A DNA stretch of 36,266 bases from an uncultured Sphingomonas sp. (GTDB lineage: Bacteria; Pseudomonadota; Alphaproteobacteria; Sphingomonadales; Sphingomonadaceae). A model generated the notes under the pieces. That model saw nothing but the letters and a program-made list of their open reading frames with translations, was not told the origin of the DNA and did not search any database. The translations under genes and the position numbers were made by a program. The stretch spans positions 1 to 36,266 of the forward strand of contig CAJYOI010000056.1 of NCBI GenBank assembly GCA_913776045.1, given 5' to 3'. This document shows positions 18,753-27,134 of this stretch, one piece after another (position 1 is the first letter of the stretch; every line of letters starts with the position of its first letter).

Positions 18753-19450
18753 GTACACAGGTCGAGCGCAGCGGCATAGCCGACGTCATAGGTGAAGTGG
18801 CCCGACACGACGATCGCTTCGTCGATCGTCGCGCCGACCTCGGCAAAGGCGCGGCGATAGCCCTCGGTGCGCTCATGGCTCGATGCGTGAAAGGGATCGC
18901 CCAGGATCAGTCCCACCCGGCGATGACCCTGTGCCAGGACATGCGCGGCGATGGTCTGCGCCGCCGCCGCCTCGTCCCTCGTGACGACGATCCCACGGTC
19001 GAGATCGCGGTGCGGGCTAATCCGGCAATTTCTAGCGGTCGAGCAGATCGAGCACCACCGGGCTGGTCGCACGCCGGCGGCGCGAGCAACACGCCATCGA
19101 GCCCCGCACGCAGCAGGAATTTCCCCAGCTCCGCCGCCCGATTCGCGACATGGCCGAAGGGGAGGACAACCAGCCGATAGCGTTCGTTCTCCAGCCGGCC
19201 GAGCGCACCGTTCTGCAGGTCGACAACATAGCTGGTGGTCGGCCGTTCATAGGTCAGGCCGATCAGATAGCTGCGCTTGGCGATCAGGCTCTGCGCCGCG
19301 ATGTTCGGGTGATAGTCGAGCGTCGCCGCGGCTTCCTTCATTGTCCGGCGCACAGCCTGGCTGACATGCGCTTCGTCGTTAAGCGCGCGCGTTACCGTCT
19401 TGGCCGACGCCCGCCAGCTTCGCCACATCGATGATCGTCGCTGGTTTCAA
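18753..19450 (-). pseudogene. LacI-family transcriptional regulator, frameshifted and C-terminally truncated
   Basis: From TTG 19450 the frame reads KPATIIDVAKLAGV, the LacI helix-turn-helix. It then loses register and resumes as AKTVTRALNDEAHVSQAVRR, LDYHPNIAAQSLIAKRSYLI and YRLVVLPFGHVANRAAELGK. Register changes again near CDQP (VVLDLLDR lies in the third frame, ending in TAG) and resumes as RISPHRDLDRGIVVTRDEAA to YDVGYAAALDLCTRP. At least three indels exist. The effector domain ends at about 18753, where it abuts the GH6 remnant. Such regulators normally bind a sugar and repress the neighbouring uptake genes. No functional protein can be made. Confidence 0.85.
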
Positions 19451-19529
19451 AATGGCCTTGCTCCACCACCCGCGGCCTGCCCCACAGAGGTGGCGTAGCA
19501 ACCGTCTTGACGAAAGTCGGTCGATGTCG

Positions 19530-19564
19530 GCAAACGTTGTCAGAACAGCGGTAAACGTTGTCGG
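19530..19564. promoter_or_regulatory. Two LacI-type operator-like sites spaced 21 bp
   Basis: AAACGTTGTC occurs at 19532-19541 and again at 19553-19562, with central CG steps exactly 21 bp (two helical turns) apart. A central CG flanked by A/T-rich half sites is the hallmark of LacI-family operators. They sit between the reversed lacI remnant and the receptor remnant, where an operator would be expected. Confidence 0.6.
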
Positions 19565-19567
19565 TTT

Positions 19568-20014
19568 TGCCTGGTCGGCAACCACCTGCCGCTGGCGTCG
19601 AAGATGAACCTCAGCGCGCGGCTCTCGCAGTGGTTCGACGTGGGCCGCAATCGCCTCGACTGGCAGGCGCTACTCAACTATCGCTCGTCGTTCTTCCTGA
19701 CCCAGTACAACGAAGACGACATCGTGGTCCTGAACGGCACGCGCCAGTCGGCGCTGACCGCCGGCTTCCCGGACAGGCAGAAGGGCTGCAGGATGCTGAA
19801 CCTGGGTATCGGCTGTTCGATCGACCGCTTCCGCATCGAGGCGTGGGTCAGCAACGTTCTCGACGAGGAAGTATCGCAGAAGGCGCCGGTCGGATCGTCG
19901 CTGAACATCCGCTTCCTGAACGACGCACGCACCTATGGCCTGCGGGGTCGCGTGACATTCCTGTACACGCGGGACGCCGGCGCCACGGAGTCGCCTGCTC
20001 TGACCACCGCCTGA
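19568..20014 (+). pseudogene. TonB-dependent receptor, C-terminal remnant
   Basis: The frame reads CLVGNHLPLASKMNLSARLS, LDWQALLNYRSSFFLTQYNE, IEAWVSNVLDEEVSQKAP and LNIRFLNDARTYGLRGRVTF. This is the last ~145 residues of a sphingomonad-type TBDR barrel, including the final strands. The signal peptide, plug and most of the barrel (about 80% of a normal receptor) are missing. Homology starts only a few bases after the second operator-like site, so a deletion has joined the promoter region to the 3' end of the gene. An ATG at 19604 leaves an open frame of 136 residues, but no export signal. The TGA is at 20012-20014. Confidence 0.85.
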
Positions 20015-20025
20015 ACCTCGGCAGG

Positions 20026-20568
20026 TGCGGCCCGGCGGGGTATCTGCCATTCTGGCTGAGGCCGCTCGACCGCACCATCACCGCAGCGGACGTCACGATT
20101 CTGTTCTTAGTCGGCCTCAGCGCGGCAGCCGTGCTGGCGATGCTGCTGGGACGCTGGATCGACCGCCACGGCCGGCCTTTCTCAATGCTCGTCGCCATCG
20201 CGCTTGTCGCTGGATCCGGATTGGCTGCAATGGCCGGAGCCAGCGACGGCATGACCGCGCACCTCGCCTACATCGTCTTCGCGACCGCCGCCGCGACCTT
20301 CCTGGCGCTGCACAGCGGCCAGACCCTGCGCATCCTGCCCGATCCCGAACGCTATGGCCGCGGCATCGGGCTGTTCAACATCACCAACACCGCGCCATCG
20401 GTCGTCGCGCCGGTGCTGGCGATCCTGCTGACGCCCAGCGTCGGCTTCGCCGGCCTCTTCTTCCTGTCGGCCTGCCTGTTCCTGGGCGCCGGTATCGCGC
20501 TGGCGGGGCTGGCGTCGGCCGAATGGCGCGCTGATCCACGCCGCGCGGATAGACCTAACGCGGCTTGA
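20026..20568 (+). pseudogene. MFS sugar transporter, C-terminal half
   Basis: Translation gives about 180 residues with membrane segments (VTILFLVGLSAAAVLAMLLG, FSMLVAIALVAGSGLAAMAG, LAYIVFATAAATFLALHSG, VVAPVLAILLT, LFFLSACLFLGAGIALAGLA) and the loop motif GRWIDRHGRP between them. This is the second half of a 12-segment major facilitator of the sugar-transporter type. No start codon or N-terminal half is present, and the frame begins 11 bases after the receptor remnant. The 3' end overlaps the convergent esterase gene by 14 bases. Its neighbours suggest it once imported oligosaccharides released by the GH6 enzyme. Confidence 0.75.
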
Positions 20569-21259
20569 GCGTCGCTGCGACCTGCGGGGCGACCTTGCCG
20601 ACGATCGCGTCGATGCCTTGAGGATTCGGGTGGATGCGATCGGGCAGCATCAACTGCCGGTCGGTCACCACGCCGTCGAGGAAGAACGGATAGAGCCCGG
20701 CGTCGTAGCGTTTTGCGAGGTCGCCGTAGATCGCGTTGAAGGCGCGCGTGTACTCGGGCCCCATGTTGGGCGCGGCGATCATGCCGGTCAGAAAGATCGG
20801 GATGCCGCGACGCTTCAGTTCCTCGCAGATTGCGGTCAGGTTCGCGCGTGTCTCCTTGGGGTCGATGCCGCGCAGCATGTCGTTGCCGCCCAGATTGACC
20901 ATCACCAGGTCGGGCTTGCGCGGCAGGCCGTCGAGGCTGAACGCCAGCCGGCGTCGTCCCGCCGCCGTAGTGTCGCCGGACACGCCGGCATTGCGCACGG
21001 TGGCGGCAATCCCGCGATCCTTCAGCGCCTGTTCCAGCCGCGCGGGGAAGCTCTGCTGCGGCAGCACGCCGTAGCCGGCGTACAGGCTGTCGCCGAACGC
21101 CACTACCAGCTTGCCGTCGGCGACGGGCGTGCTGGCGGTCGCGGCAGGCGTCGCGGACGTCTCGCTGACGACGTTCTGCGCCGTATTCTCGGGCGAGCAG
21201 GCGGCGAGCCCTTGGAGGAGCAGCATCGCGCCCGCATATGGGGCAAGCCGGTTGGACAA
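20555..21259 (-). CDS. GDSL-family arylesterase/lysophospholipase (TesA-like) lipoprotein
   Basis: A 234-residue SGNH hydrolase. Block I is VVAFGDSLYAGYG with the catalytic Ser, block II is NAGVSGDTTAAG, block III is VNLGGNDMLRG and block V is LPDRIHPNPQG with the Asp/His pair. The N-terminus SNRLAPYAGAMLLLQGLAAC ends in a lipobox, so the enzyme is probably anchored as a lipoprotein facing the periplasm. TTG at 21259 is chosen because GGAG lies nine bases upstream and the lipoprotein signal begins there; GTG 21274 is the alternative. The gene is divergent from the ABC ATPase gene that starts at 21277, an arrangement common for tesA and the ybbAP-type genes. Confidence 0.9.
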   Translation of the reverse strand: MSNRLAPYAGAMLLLQGLAACSPENTAQNVVSETSATPAATASTPVADGKLVVAFGDSLYAGYGVLPQQSFPARLEQALKDRGIAATVRNAGVSGDTTAAGRRRLAFSLDGLPRKPDLVMVNLGGNDMLRGIDPKETRANLTAICEELKRRGIPIFLTGMIAAPNMGPEYTRAFNAIYGDLAKRYDAGLYPFFLDGVVTDRQLMLPDRIHPNPQGIDAIVGKVAPQVAATLKPR

Positions 21260-21276
21260 GGACGTCGTCTCCACAC

Positions 21277-21978
21277 ATGTCGAAGGATCTGGGCACGGAT
21301 ATCGCAATCCGCGCGCGCAATGTCACCCTGACGCTGGGCACGCGCGCCGCGCCGACGACGATTTTGAAGGGCATCGACCTGGACATCGCCGCCGGCAGCA
21401 GCGTCGCGATCCTGGGGCCGTCGGGGTCGGGCAAGTCGTCGCTGATGGCGATCCTGTCGGGATTGGAGCGTGCGAGTGGCGGCACGGTGGAGGTCGCAGG
21501 TGTGGCCTATGCCGACCTCGACGAAGACGGCCTGGCATGCGCGCGGCGCGGGCGCGTCGGCATCGTGCTGCAGGCGTTTCACCTGCTGCCGACGATGACC
21601 GCGCTTGAAAATGTCGCTGTGCCGCTCGAACTTGCCGGTGTCGACGATGCCTTCGCGTGCGCGTCGGCGGAGCTTGAGGCGGTCGGCCTCGGCCACCGGT
21701 TGACCCATTATCCGGTTCAGCTGTCGGGTGGCGAGCAACAGCGTGTCGCCATCGCGCGCGCGGTCGCGGGCGGGCCGAAGATCCTGTTCGCCGACGAACC
21801 GACCGGTAACCTGGATGGCGCGACCAGCGGGACGATCGTCGACCTGCTGTTCGAGCGCCGCCAGGCGGCCGGCGCGACGCTCGTTATCATCACCCATGAT
21901 CCCTCGCTCGCCGAGCGCTGCGACCGCGTGCTGACGATGCGCGACGGGCTGATCGTCGCCGACAGTGCATGCGCTTGA
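21277..21978 (+). CDS. ABC transporter ATP-binding protein, YbbA/LolD type
   Basis: A 233-residue ATPase with Walker A GPSGSGKSSLM, the Q-loop region VLQAFHLLPTMTALENV, signature LSGGEQQRVAIARAVA, Walker B ILFADEPTGNLD and the H-loop TLVIITHDPSLAERCD. These features match the MacB/LolD/YbbA class that drives FtsX-like permeases. The following permease gene overlaps it by ten bases, so the two form one transporter. ATG 21277 is used although no Shine-Dalgarno is visible; the message may be leaderless, since the divergent esterase starts just 17 bases away. A role in lipoprotein or lysophospholipid handling is suggested by the neighbour only. Confidence 0.93.
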   Translation: MSKDLGTDIAIRARNVTLTLGTRAAPTTILKGIDLDIAAGSSVAILGPSGSGKSSLMAILSGLERASGGTVEVAGVAYADLDEDGLACARRGRVGIVLQAFHLLPTMTALENVAVPLELAGVDDAFACASAELEAVGLGHRLTHYPVQLSGGEQQRVAIARAVAGGPKILFADEPTGNLDGATSGTIVDLLFERRQAAGATLVIITHDPSLAERCDRVLTMRDGLIVADSACA

Positions 21979-24506
21979 TGGCGAGCGATGCCCGCCTCGA
22001 CTGGCGCCGTTGCTGGCAGATCGCGCGGCGCGACCTTCACGCCGGTTTCCGCGGGCTGCGGCTGCTTGTCATCTGCCTGTTCCTGGGCGTCGCGACGCTG
22101 GCGGCGATCGGCAGCCTGACCGCTTCGATCACCTCCGAACTGGCGTCCCGCGGGCAGGGCCTGCTGGGCGGCGACGTCGAGGTCGCGATGACCCAGCGCC
22201 AGGCGTCGGCGGCGGAGCATGCCGCGCTCGCTCGGCTGGGGACGGTCAGCGACACCATCCGCACCCGCGCGATGGCCCGACGCGCAGTGCCGCAGGCGGG
22301 CGCGCCTGACGCGGTCCTAACCGAGCTCAAGGGCGTGGATGCCCGTTATCCGCTCTACGGCACGCTGACGCTTGCGACGGGGCGCTACACGCCGCTCGCA
22401 AGCGACGCAGTGGTGGTTGGCCGCCCGCTGGCTGAAAGGCTGCTACTCCGGGTCGGTGACCGGCTGCGTTACGGCGAAGCGGACTTCAGGGTCGCGGGGA
22501 TCATCGCCGACGAGCCCGACCGGGTGGGGGAGGGCTTCACGCTGGGCCCCGTCGCGATCGTCTCGCTGGACGGGATGGCGCGCACCGGCCTGCTCCAGCC
22601 CGGCGCGCTGTTCGAAACGAAGTATCGCATCCGCCTCGCCCCCGATGTCGCGCCTAAGGCCACGATCGACCGGCTGAAGGCGCAGTTCCCGGCCGCCGGT
22701 TGGGAATATAAGGATCGCGACCGGGCGGCGCCCGGCGCGGTGCGCTTCTTCGAGCGGATGGGGCAGTTCCTGTCGCTGATCGGCCTGGCCGCGCTGGTCA
22801 TCGCCGGGATCGGCGTCAGCAATGGCGTTGGATCCTACCTGACCCAGAAGCGCGCGAGCATCGCGACGTTGAAAATTCTCGGCGCGACGTCGGCCGACAT
22901 CGCGCGCATCTATCTGCTCCAGATCGGTGCGGCGGCGCTGGTTGCGGTCGCAGCCGGACTGGTCGTCGGTGCACTTCTGCCGATCCTGTTCGTCGCGCTG
23001 GCCGGCGACCTGCTGCCGGTCGCACCGGGGCTGGGGCTGTTTCCGGTCCCGCTGGCGACGAGCGCCGCCTACGGTGCGCTGATCGCGCTGGCCTTCGCGC
23101 TGCCGCCGCTGGCCCGCGCGCGGACGCATCCCGCGGCTGCCCAGTTGCGCAGCGGTGTCGAGGAGAGCGGTCGGATCGACCGACGTACGCTGCTGGGCGT
23201 CGCTGCGGCCGGCAGCGCGATCGTCGCGCTGGCGCTCGTCACCGCGCGCGAGCCCGTGTTCGCCGCCGCCGTGCTGGGGGCGGTCGGGGTGGTGCTGCTG
23301 GTGCTGTTTGTGCTCGGCTCCCTCATTCGCCGGGTCGCCGCGCGCCTGCCACGACCGCGTCGACCGCTCGTCCGGCTGGCGCTAGCCAACCTCCACCGCC
23401 CCGGCGCGCAGACCGTCGCGCTCGTGATCGCACTCGGCTTGGCGCTCACGCTGTTCGTAGCGCTGGCGGGCATCCAGACTAGCCTGACCCTCGAGATCCG
23501 CCGCGTTGTCCCCGAACGCGCGCCCGACCAGTTCGTGCTCGACATCCCGTCCGAAGAGCGCGCCCGCTTCGTCGCGGTGGTCAGGGGACAGGCGCCCGAG
23601 GCGAAGCTCAACATCGTCCCCTCGCTGCGCGGCACGATCACCGCCTATGGCAAGCAGCGTGTGGCCGATCTGAAGCAGCTGCCCGACGGCGCGTGGTTCC
23701 TTCGCGGTGAACGCGGCGTGACCTATGCGGATACCTTGCCGCCGGGCAGCGAACTGGTCGCCGGGCGATGGTGGCCGCGGGACTATGCCGGACCGCCGCT
23801 AGTCTCGCTGGACCGCGACGCGGCGCGGGTGCTGGGCGTGCGGGTGGGTGATACGCTGACCGTCAGTATCCTCGGACGCGAGATCGAGGCGCGGATCGCC
23901 TCGCTGCGGCAGGTCAACTGGGACACGATGGGGTTCAACTATGTGCTGGTGTTCTCGCCGGTCACATTGGCGAGCGCGCCGCACAGCCTGACCTCGACGA
24001 TCGACATCGACCCTGCACACGAAGGACCGGTGTCGCGCGCCTTGCTGGCCGCTTTCCCTTCCGCTTCGATCATCGCGGTCAGCGACGTGCTGGGGCAGGT
24101 GACCACCATCCTCGACCAGATGGCGACCGCGGTCCTGATCGCCGCGTCGGTCGCGATCCTCGCCGGCATCGCGGTGCTGATCGGTGCGATCGCGGCGGCG
24201 CGGCAGGCGCGGATCTATGACAGTGTGGTCCTCAAGACGCTGGGTGCGACGCGGCTGCAGATCCTGGCGGCGCAGGCGATCGAATATGCGCTGCTCGCAC
24301 TGGTGCTGGCTGCACTCGCGTTGGGGCTCGGAACGCTGGCGGCATGGTACGTCATCACCGGCGTGTTCGATTTCCGCTGGTCGCCCGACTGGGGGACGGT
24401 GCTCGCGACGCTTGGCATAGGCGCGCTGACGACGCTGGGAATCGGCTTGGCGAGTTCGTTGCCGACGCTTTCGGCGTCTCCGGCAACGGCGCTGCGGCGG
24501 CTGTAA
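21969..24506 (+). CDS. FtsX-like ABC permease, YbbP type
   Basis: An 845-residue permease with two FtsX-like halves. The first membrane helix is at about residues 24-45 (LRLLVICLFLGVATLAAIG), followed by a periplasmic domain to about 255. Three helices around 260-375 come next (FLSLIGLAALVIAGIGVSNG, AAALVAVAAGLVVGALLPIL), then central helices, a second periplasmic domain (about 500-700) and three C-terminal helices. KRASIATLKILGATSADIAR and SVVLKTLGATRLQILAAQAI are the conserved cytoplasmic loops. The length is typical of YbbP. ATG 21978, forming TGATG with the ATPase stop, is an equally good start. It is the partner of the preceding ATPase. Confidence 0.93.
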   Translation: MRLMASDARLDWRRCWQIARRDLHAGFRGLRLLVICLFLGVATLAAIGSLTASITSELASRGQGLLGGDVEVAMTQRQASAAEHAALARLGTVSDTIRTRAMARRAVPQAGAPDAVLTELKGVDARYPLYGTLTLATGRYTPLASDAVVVGRPLAERLLLRVGDRLRYGEADFRVAGIIADEPDRVGEGFTLGPVAIVSLDGMARTGLLQPGALFETKYRIRLAPDVAPKATIDRLKAQFPAAGWEYKDRDRAAPGAVRFFERMGQFLSLIGLAALVIAGIGVSNGVGSYLTQKRASIATLKILGATSADIARIYLLQIGAAALVAVAAGLVVGALLPILFVALAGDLLPVAPGLGLFPVPLATSAAYGALIALAFALPPLARARTHPAAAQLRSGVEESGRIDRRTLLGVAAAGSAIVALALVTAREPVFAAAVLGAVGVVLLVLFVLGSLIRRVAARLPRPRRPLVRLALANLHRPGAQTVALVIALGLALTLFVALAGIQTSLTLEIRRVVPERAPDQFVLDIPSEERARFVAVVRGQAPEAKLNIVPSLRGTITAYGKQRVADLKQLPDGAWFLRGERGVTYADTLPPGSELVAGRWWPRDYAGPPLVSLDRDAARVLGVRVGDTLTVSILGREIEARIASLRQVNWDTMGFNYVLVFSPVTLASAPHSLTSTIDIDPAHEGPVSRALLAAFPSASIIAVSDVLGQVTTILDQMATAVLIAASVAILAGIAVLIGAIAAARQARIYDSVVLKTLGATRLQILAAQAIEYALLALVLAALALGLGTLAAWYVITGVFDFRWSPDWGTVLATLGIGALTTLGIGLASSLPTLSASPATALRRL

Positions 24507-24516
24507 CGCGCCCGAT

Positions 24517-24598
24517 GTCATCCCGGACTTTATCCGGGATCCAGGGCCAACGGCCGTGTCGTTCGCGACTCTGATTCCCGGATCATGTCCGGGATGAC
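24517..24598. repeat. 82-bp palindromic interspersed repeat, copy 2
   Basis: Ends GTCATCCCGGAC and GTCCGGGATGAC are perfect 12-bp inverted repeats. Length and layout equal copy 1 at 3282-3363, and blocks such as GCCAA, CGTGTCG and GCGACT are shared in the interior. It lies eleven bases after the permease stop, in a gap between convergent genes. Confidence 0.85.
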
Positions 24599-24626
24599 GA
24601 TGGGATTTCGGGCGGATCGCGGTCCG

Positions 24627-25202
24627 TTACCCCAGCGCGCGTTCGCCGTGCTGAAGGATGGCGGGTATGACCAGATCCTCCTCATCCGCCAGGTGCGCGA
24701 GAAGCAGGTCGATAAATCTCTGCATCTGCACCGCATAGCCATCGATTGCATGCGCGGCATCGGGGCCGGGCAGTGCCTGAAGCAGCGCCCGCGCCTGCTC
24801 GACCGTCGCGACCAGCCTCTCGTGGATCAGCGCATGATCGCCTTCGAGCAGATCGAACCCGACGACCAGCCGTTCGTCGAGCTGGCGGAACTTCGGGAAA
24901 TAGGCGTGGTCTTCAATGCGGTGATGCTGGTCTAGGTGCTGGAGGAAATGGTTCAGCCCGGTGACGAAGCCCTGCTGAAACCGCGCCGTATCGATCTGGC
25001 GCGCGCGGAAGGCGTCGACGATCCGCGACACTTCGGCGCCTTCGTGGCGCAGGCTGGCGTGGACGTGCAGCCAGAAATCGGCGAGCTGACCAAAATTGGC
25101 GTGCGCCCGCCAGGTGTCCTTGGGAAAGGCCGCACGCAGCAGCGCGATTTCGTCGGGCAGGCCGCGGCGTTCGCCCAGCTTCAGCGTCATCGGATCGGTC
25201 AT
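24627..25202 (-). CDS. Hemerythrin domain-containing protein
   Basis: A 191-residue four-helix protein with hemerythrin-type ligands: HVHASLRHE, HLDQHHRIEDHAYFPKFR, EGDHALIHERLV and HLADEEDLVIPAIL. The His/Glu/Asp spacing fits a di-iron or other metal site binding oxygen, nitric oxide or iron. There is no signal peptide, so it is cytoplasmic. ATG 25202 lies two bases after the exonuclease stop, indicating an operon. The role is open: related proteins serve in NO or oxygen stress and iron storage. Confidence 0.88.
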   Translation of the reverse strand: MTDPMTLKLGERRGLPDEIALLRAAFPKDTWRAHANFGQLADFWLHVHASLRHEGAEVSRIVDAFRARQIDTARFQQGFVTGLNHFLQHLDQHHRIEDHAYFPKFRQLDERLVVGFDLLEGDHALIHERLVATVEQARALLQALPGPDAAHAIDGYAVQMQRFIDLLLAHLADEEDLVIPAILQHGERALG

Positions 25203-25204
25203 GG

Positions 25205-26041
25205 TCAGCCCCCGATCCGCGCAAGTAGCTCATCCTCGGCGACGATCTCAATGCCGACACCCGTATCGCGCAATTCTTCCGCCCGCCGGTAGGTGGCGTG
25301 TGCGTGGAAAAATCGGCCAAACGGCTGCGCATTGCTGATGACCAGCATCGTCGACGTCGTCCCCACCGACGCGACGATCCGCGCGCCATGCCCGGCCAGG
25401 CGATAGGCGAGCGCGCTGTTGCGCGCGCAGCCGAGCAGCGCGATACGATGCCCTTTCAGCGGCCCTTCCGGCGCGGCCTGCGGGGCGGTGCCGCCGCGCT
25501 GGTTCGTCGGCGCCATCCAGCCGGCCAAATCGACGCCGGTATGTTCGGACGCCCGCACCACGACCAGCCCTGCGGCGCGCGCGTCGCTGAGCGCATCATG
25601 GTGCTTGTGACGGATCTTCAGGAATTTGGAGAGCACGTTCAGCCGGTGGCTCGGCAATTCTGGCCACGCCCGCTTGGCGACGCGCACGCTGTCGAGCCAC
25701 GTCGCCTCGATCGGCGGCAGGTCATGCGCGCGGCAGGCCGCAGCCAGCGCACCCTTGTCGAACAATGAGTGCGCGACAGTCACGCGCCCCGACAGATGCC
25801 CGCTGACCACATCGTGGACGTCGGCAAAGGTCGGCTTGCCCGCGACATGGTCGCAGCTGATGCCATGGATGCGCGTGTTGAACGACGAAAACTCGTCGCA
25901 CGGGTCGATCAAAGTCTCGTACGCGAACACCTCCTGGCCGTCGCGGAAGCCGACGATGCCGATCTGGCAGATGCTGCTGACGCGCGAACAGGCGGTTTCG
26001 ACATCGATGACGACGAAGTCGACGGTAGGAACGGTAGCCAC
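25205..26041 (-). CDS. DEDDh exonuclease (DnaQ-like) with C-terminal BRCT-like domain
   Basis: A 278-residue protein. Residues 1-165 form a DnaQ-like 3'-5' exonuclease: ExoI VDFVVIDVETA (Asp/Glu pair), ExoII around AHSLFDKGALAAACR and ExoIII HHDALSDARAAG with the DEDDh histidine. This supports intact catalysis. Residues 190-275 (PLKGHRIALLGCARNSALAY to VAEDELLARIG) have the layout of a BRCT domain. Such DnaQ-BRCT proteins are stand-alone nucleases rather than the polymerase proofreading subunit, likely acting in repair. Its stop is two bases from the hemerythrin gene, and it follows the alcohol dehydrogenase by 43 bases on the same strand. Confidence 0.88.
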   Translation of the reverse strand: MATVPTVDFVVIDVETACSRVSSICQIGIVGFRDGQEVFAYETLIDPCDEFSSFNTRIHGISCDHVAGKPTFADVHDVVSGHLSGRVTVAHSLFDKGALAAACRAHDLPPIEATWLDSVRVAKRAWPELPSHRLNVLSKFLKIRHKHHDALSDARAAGLVVVRASEHTGVDLAGWMAPTNQRGGTAPQAAPEGPLKGHRIALLGCARNSALAYRLAGHGARIVASVGTTSTMLVISNAQPFGRFFHAHATYRRAEELRDTGVGIEIVAEDELLARIGG

Positions 26042-26084
26042 GGCCGGAACATAGCATGTCCGGCCGCGACTTTCCGCACAAGAT

Positions 26085-27134
26085 TTAGCCCATCGACGCG
26101 ATATCGATGACGAAGCGGTACTTCACGTCCGACTTGAGCATGCGTTCGTAGGCCGTCTCGATCTCGTCAGCGCGGATCATTTCGATGTCCGCCGTGATGC
26201 CGTGTTCGGCGCAGAAATCGAGCATCTCCTGCGTCTCGGCGATGCCGCCGATCAGCGATCCGGCGATGCTGCGGCGCTTGAAGATCAGGTTGGCGATGGT
26301 GGGCGAGGGGTGCGCATGTTCGGGCACGCCGACCAACGTCAGCGTACCGTCGCGCTTCAGCAGGGTGGTCAGCGCGTCAAGATCGTGGCTCGCCGCGACG
26401 GTGTCCAAGATGAAGTCGAAACTGTTCGCATGCGCCGCCATTTCCTCTTCGTTGCGCGACACGATCACTTCGTCCGCACCCAGCGCCAGCGCGTCGGCGC
26501 GCTTGCTCTCCGAGGTGGTGAAGGCGACGACATAGGCTCCCATCGCATGCGCGAGCTTGATGCCCATATGGCCCAGGCCACCGATGCCGACGATCCCCAC
26601 CTTCTTGTCCGGGCCGATGTTCCAGTGCCGCAGCGGCGAATAGGTGGTGATGCCCGCGCACAGCAAAGGCGCGACCGCGGCCAGATCCTGTTCGTCATGG
26701 CCGACCTTCAGCACGAAGGCGTCCTTGACGACGATGCGCTGCGAATAGCCGCCCAGCGTATGGCCCGGCGCGTCCGCGGTCGGGCCGTTGTAGGTGCCGA
26801 CGAAGCCCGTCTCGCAATATTGCTCCAGCCCGTCGTCGCACGACGGGCAGCTCTGGCAGCTGTCGACCATGCAGCCGACGCCGACGATGTCGCCGACTGC
26901 GAACTTGGTCACCTGGTCGCCGACCGCACTGACGCGCCCGACGATCTCGTGCCCCGGCACGCAAGGGTAGAGCGTGCCCTGCCATTCGGAGCGCACCTGA
27001 TGCAGGTCGCTGTGGCAGACACCGCAGTAGAGGATGTCGATCTGCACATCGTCGGCATTGGGCGCGCGACGCTCGATCGTCATCGGCGCGACGGGCTGGT
27101 CGGCGGCTTGGGCGCCATAGGCGAGAGTGGTCAC
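26085..27134 (-). CDS. Zinc-dependent NAD(P) alcohol dehydrogenase, YahK/cinnamyl-alcohol type
   Basis: A 349-residue medium-chain dehydrogenase. The catalytic zinc site uses the Cys in ILYCGVCHSDLH, His-Glu in VPGHEIVG and the later CAGITTYSPL. The structural zinc uses four Cys in VDSCQSCPSCDDGLEQYC. The Rossmann motif is GIVGIGGLGHMGIKLAHAMG, and the following TTSESKRADA suggests preference for NADPH, as in YahK. GTG 27134 is the start, giving VTTLAYGAQAADQP, with AAGGA upstream. The enzyme probably reduces aldehydes to alcohols. It opens a minus-strand run of three genes. The 273-base gap upstream, shared with the metallophosphoesterase, includes the 14-bp palindrome GGTCCGGCCGGACC at 27176-27189. 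Confidence 0.93.
   Translation of the reverse strand: MTTLAYGAQAADQPVAPMTIERRAPNADDVQIDILYCGVCHSDLHQVRSEWQGTLYPCVPGHEIVGRVSAVGDQVTKFAVGDIVGVGCMVDSCQSCPSCDDGLEQYCETGFVGTYNGPTADAPGHTLGGYSQRIVVKDAFVLKVGHDEQDLAAVAPLLCAGITTYSPLRHWNIGPDKKVGIVGIGGLGHMGIKLAHAMGAYVVAFTTSESKRADALALGADEVIVSRNEEEMAAHANSFDFILDTVAASHDLDALTTLLKRDGTLTLVGVPEHAHPSPTIANLIFKRRSIAGSLIGGIAETQEMLDFCAEHGITADIEMIRADEIETAYERMLKSDVKYRFVIDIASMG

Noticed and set aside
19558-20568. A single 336-residue protein across the TBDR remnant and the MFS segment
   Set aside because: The first half is the wrong frame of the receptor remnant; only the part after about 20026 has membrane-protein character.
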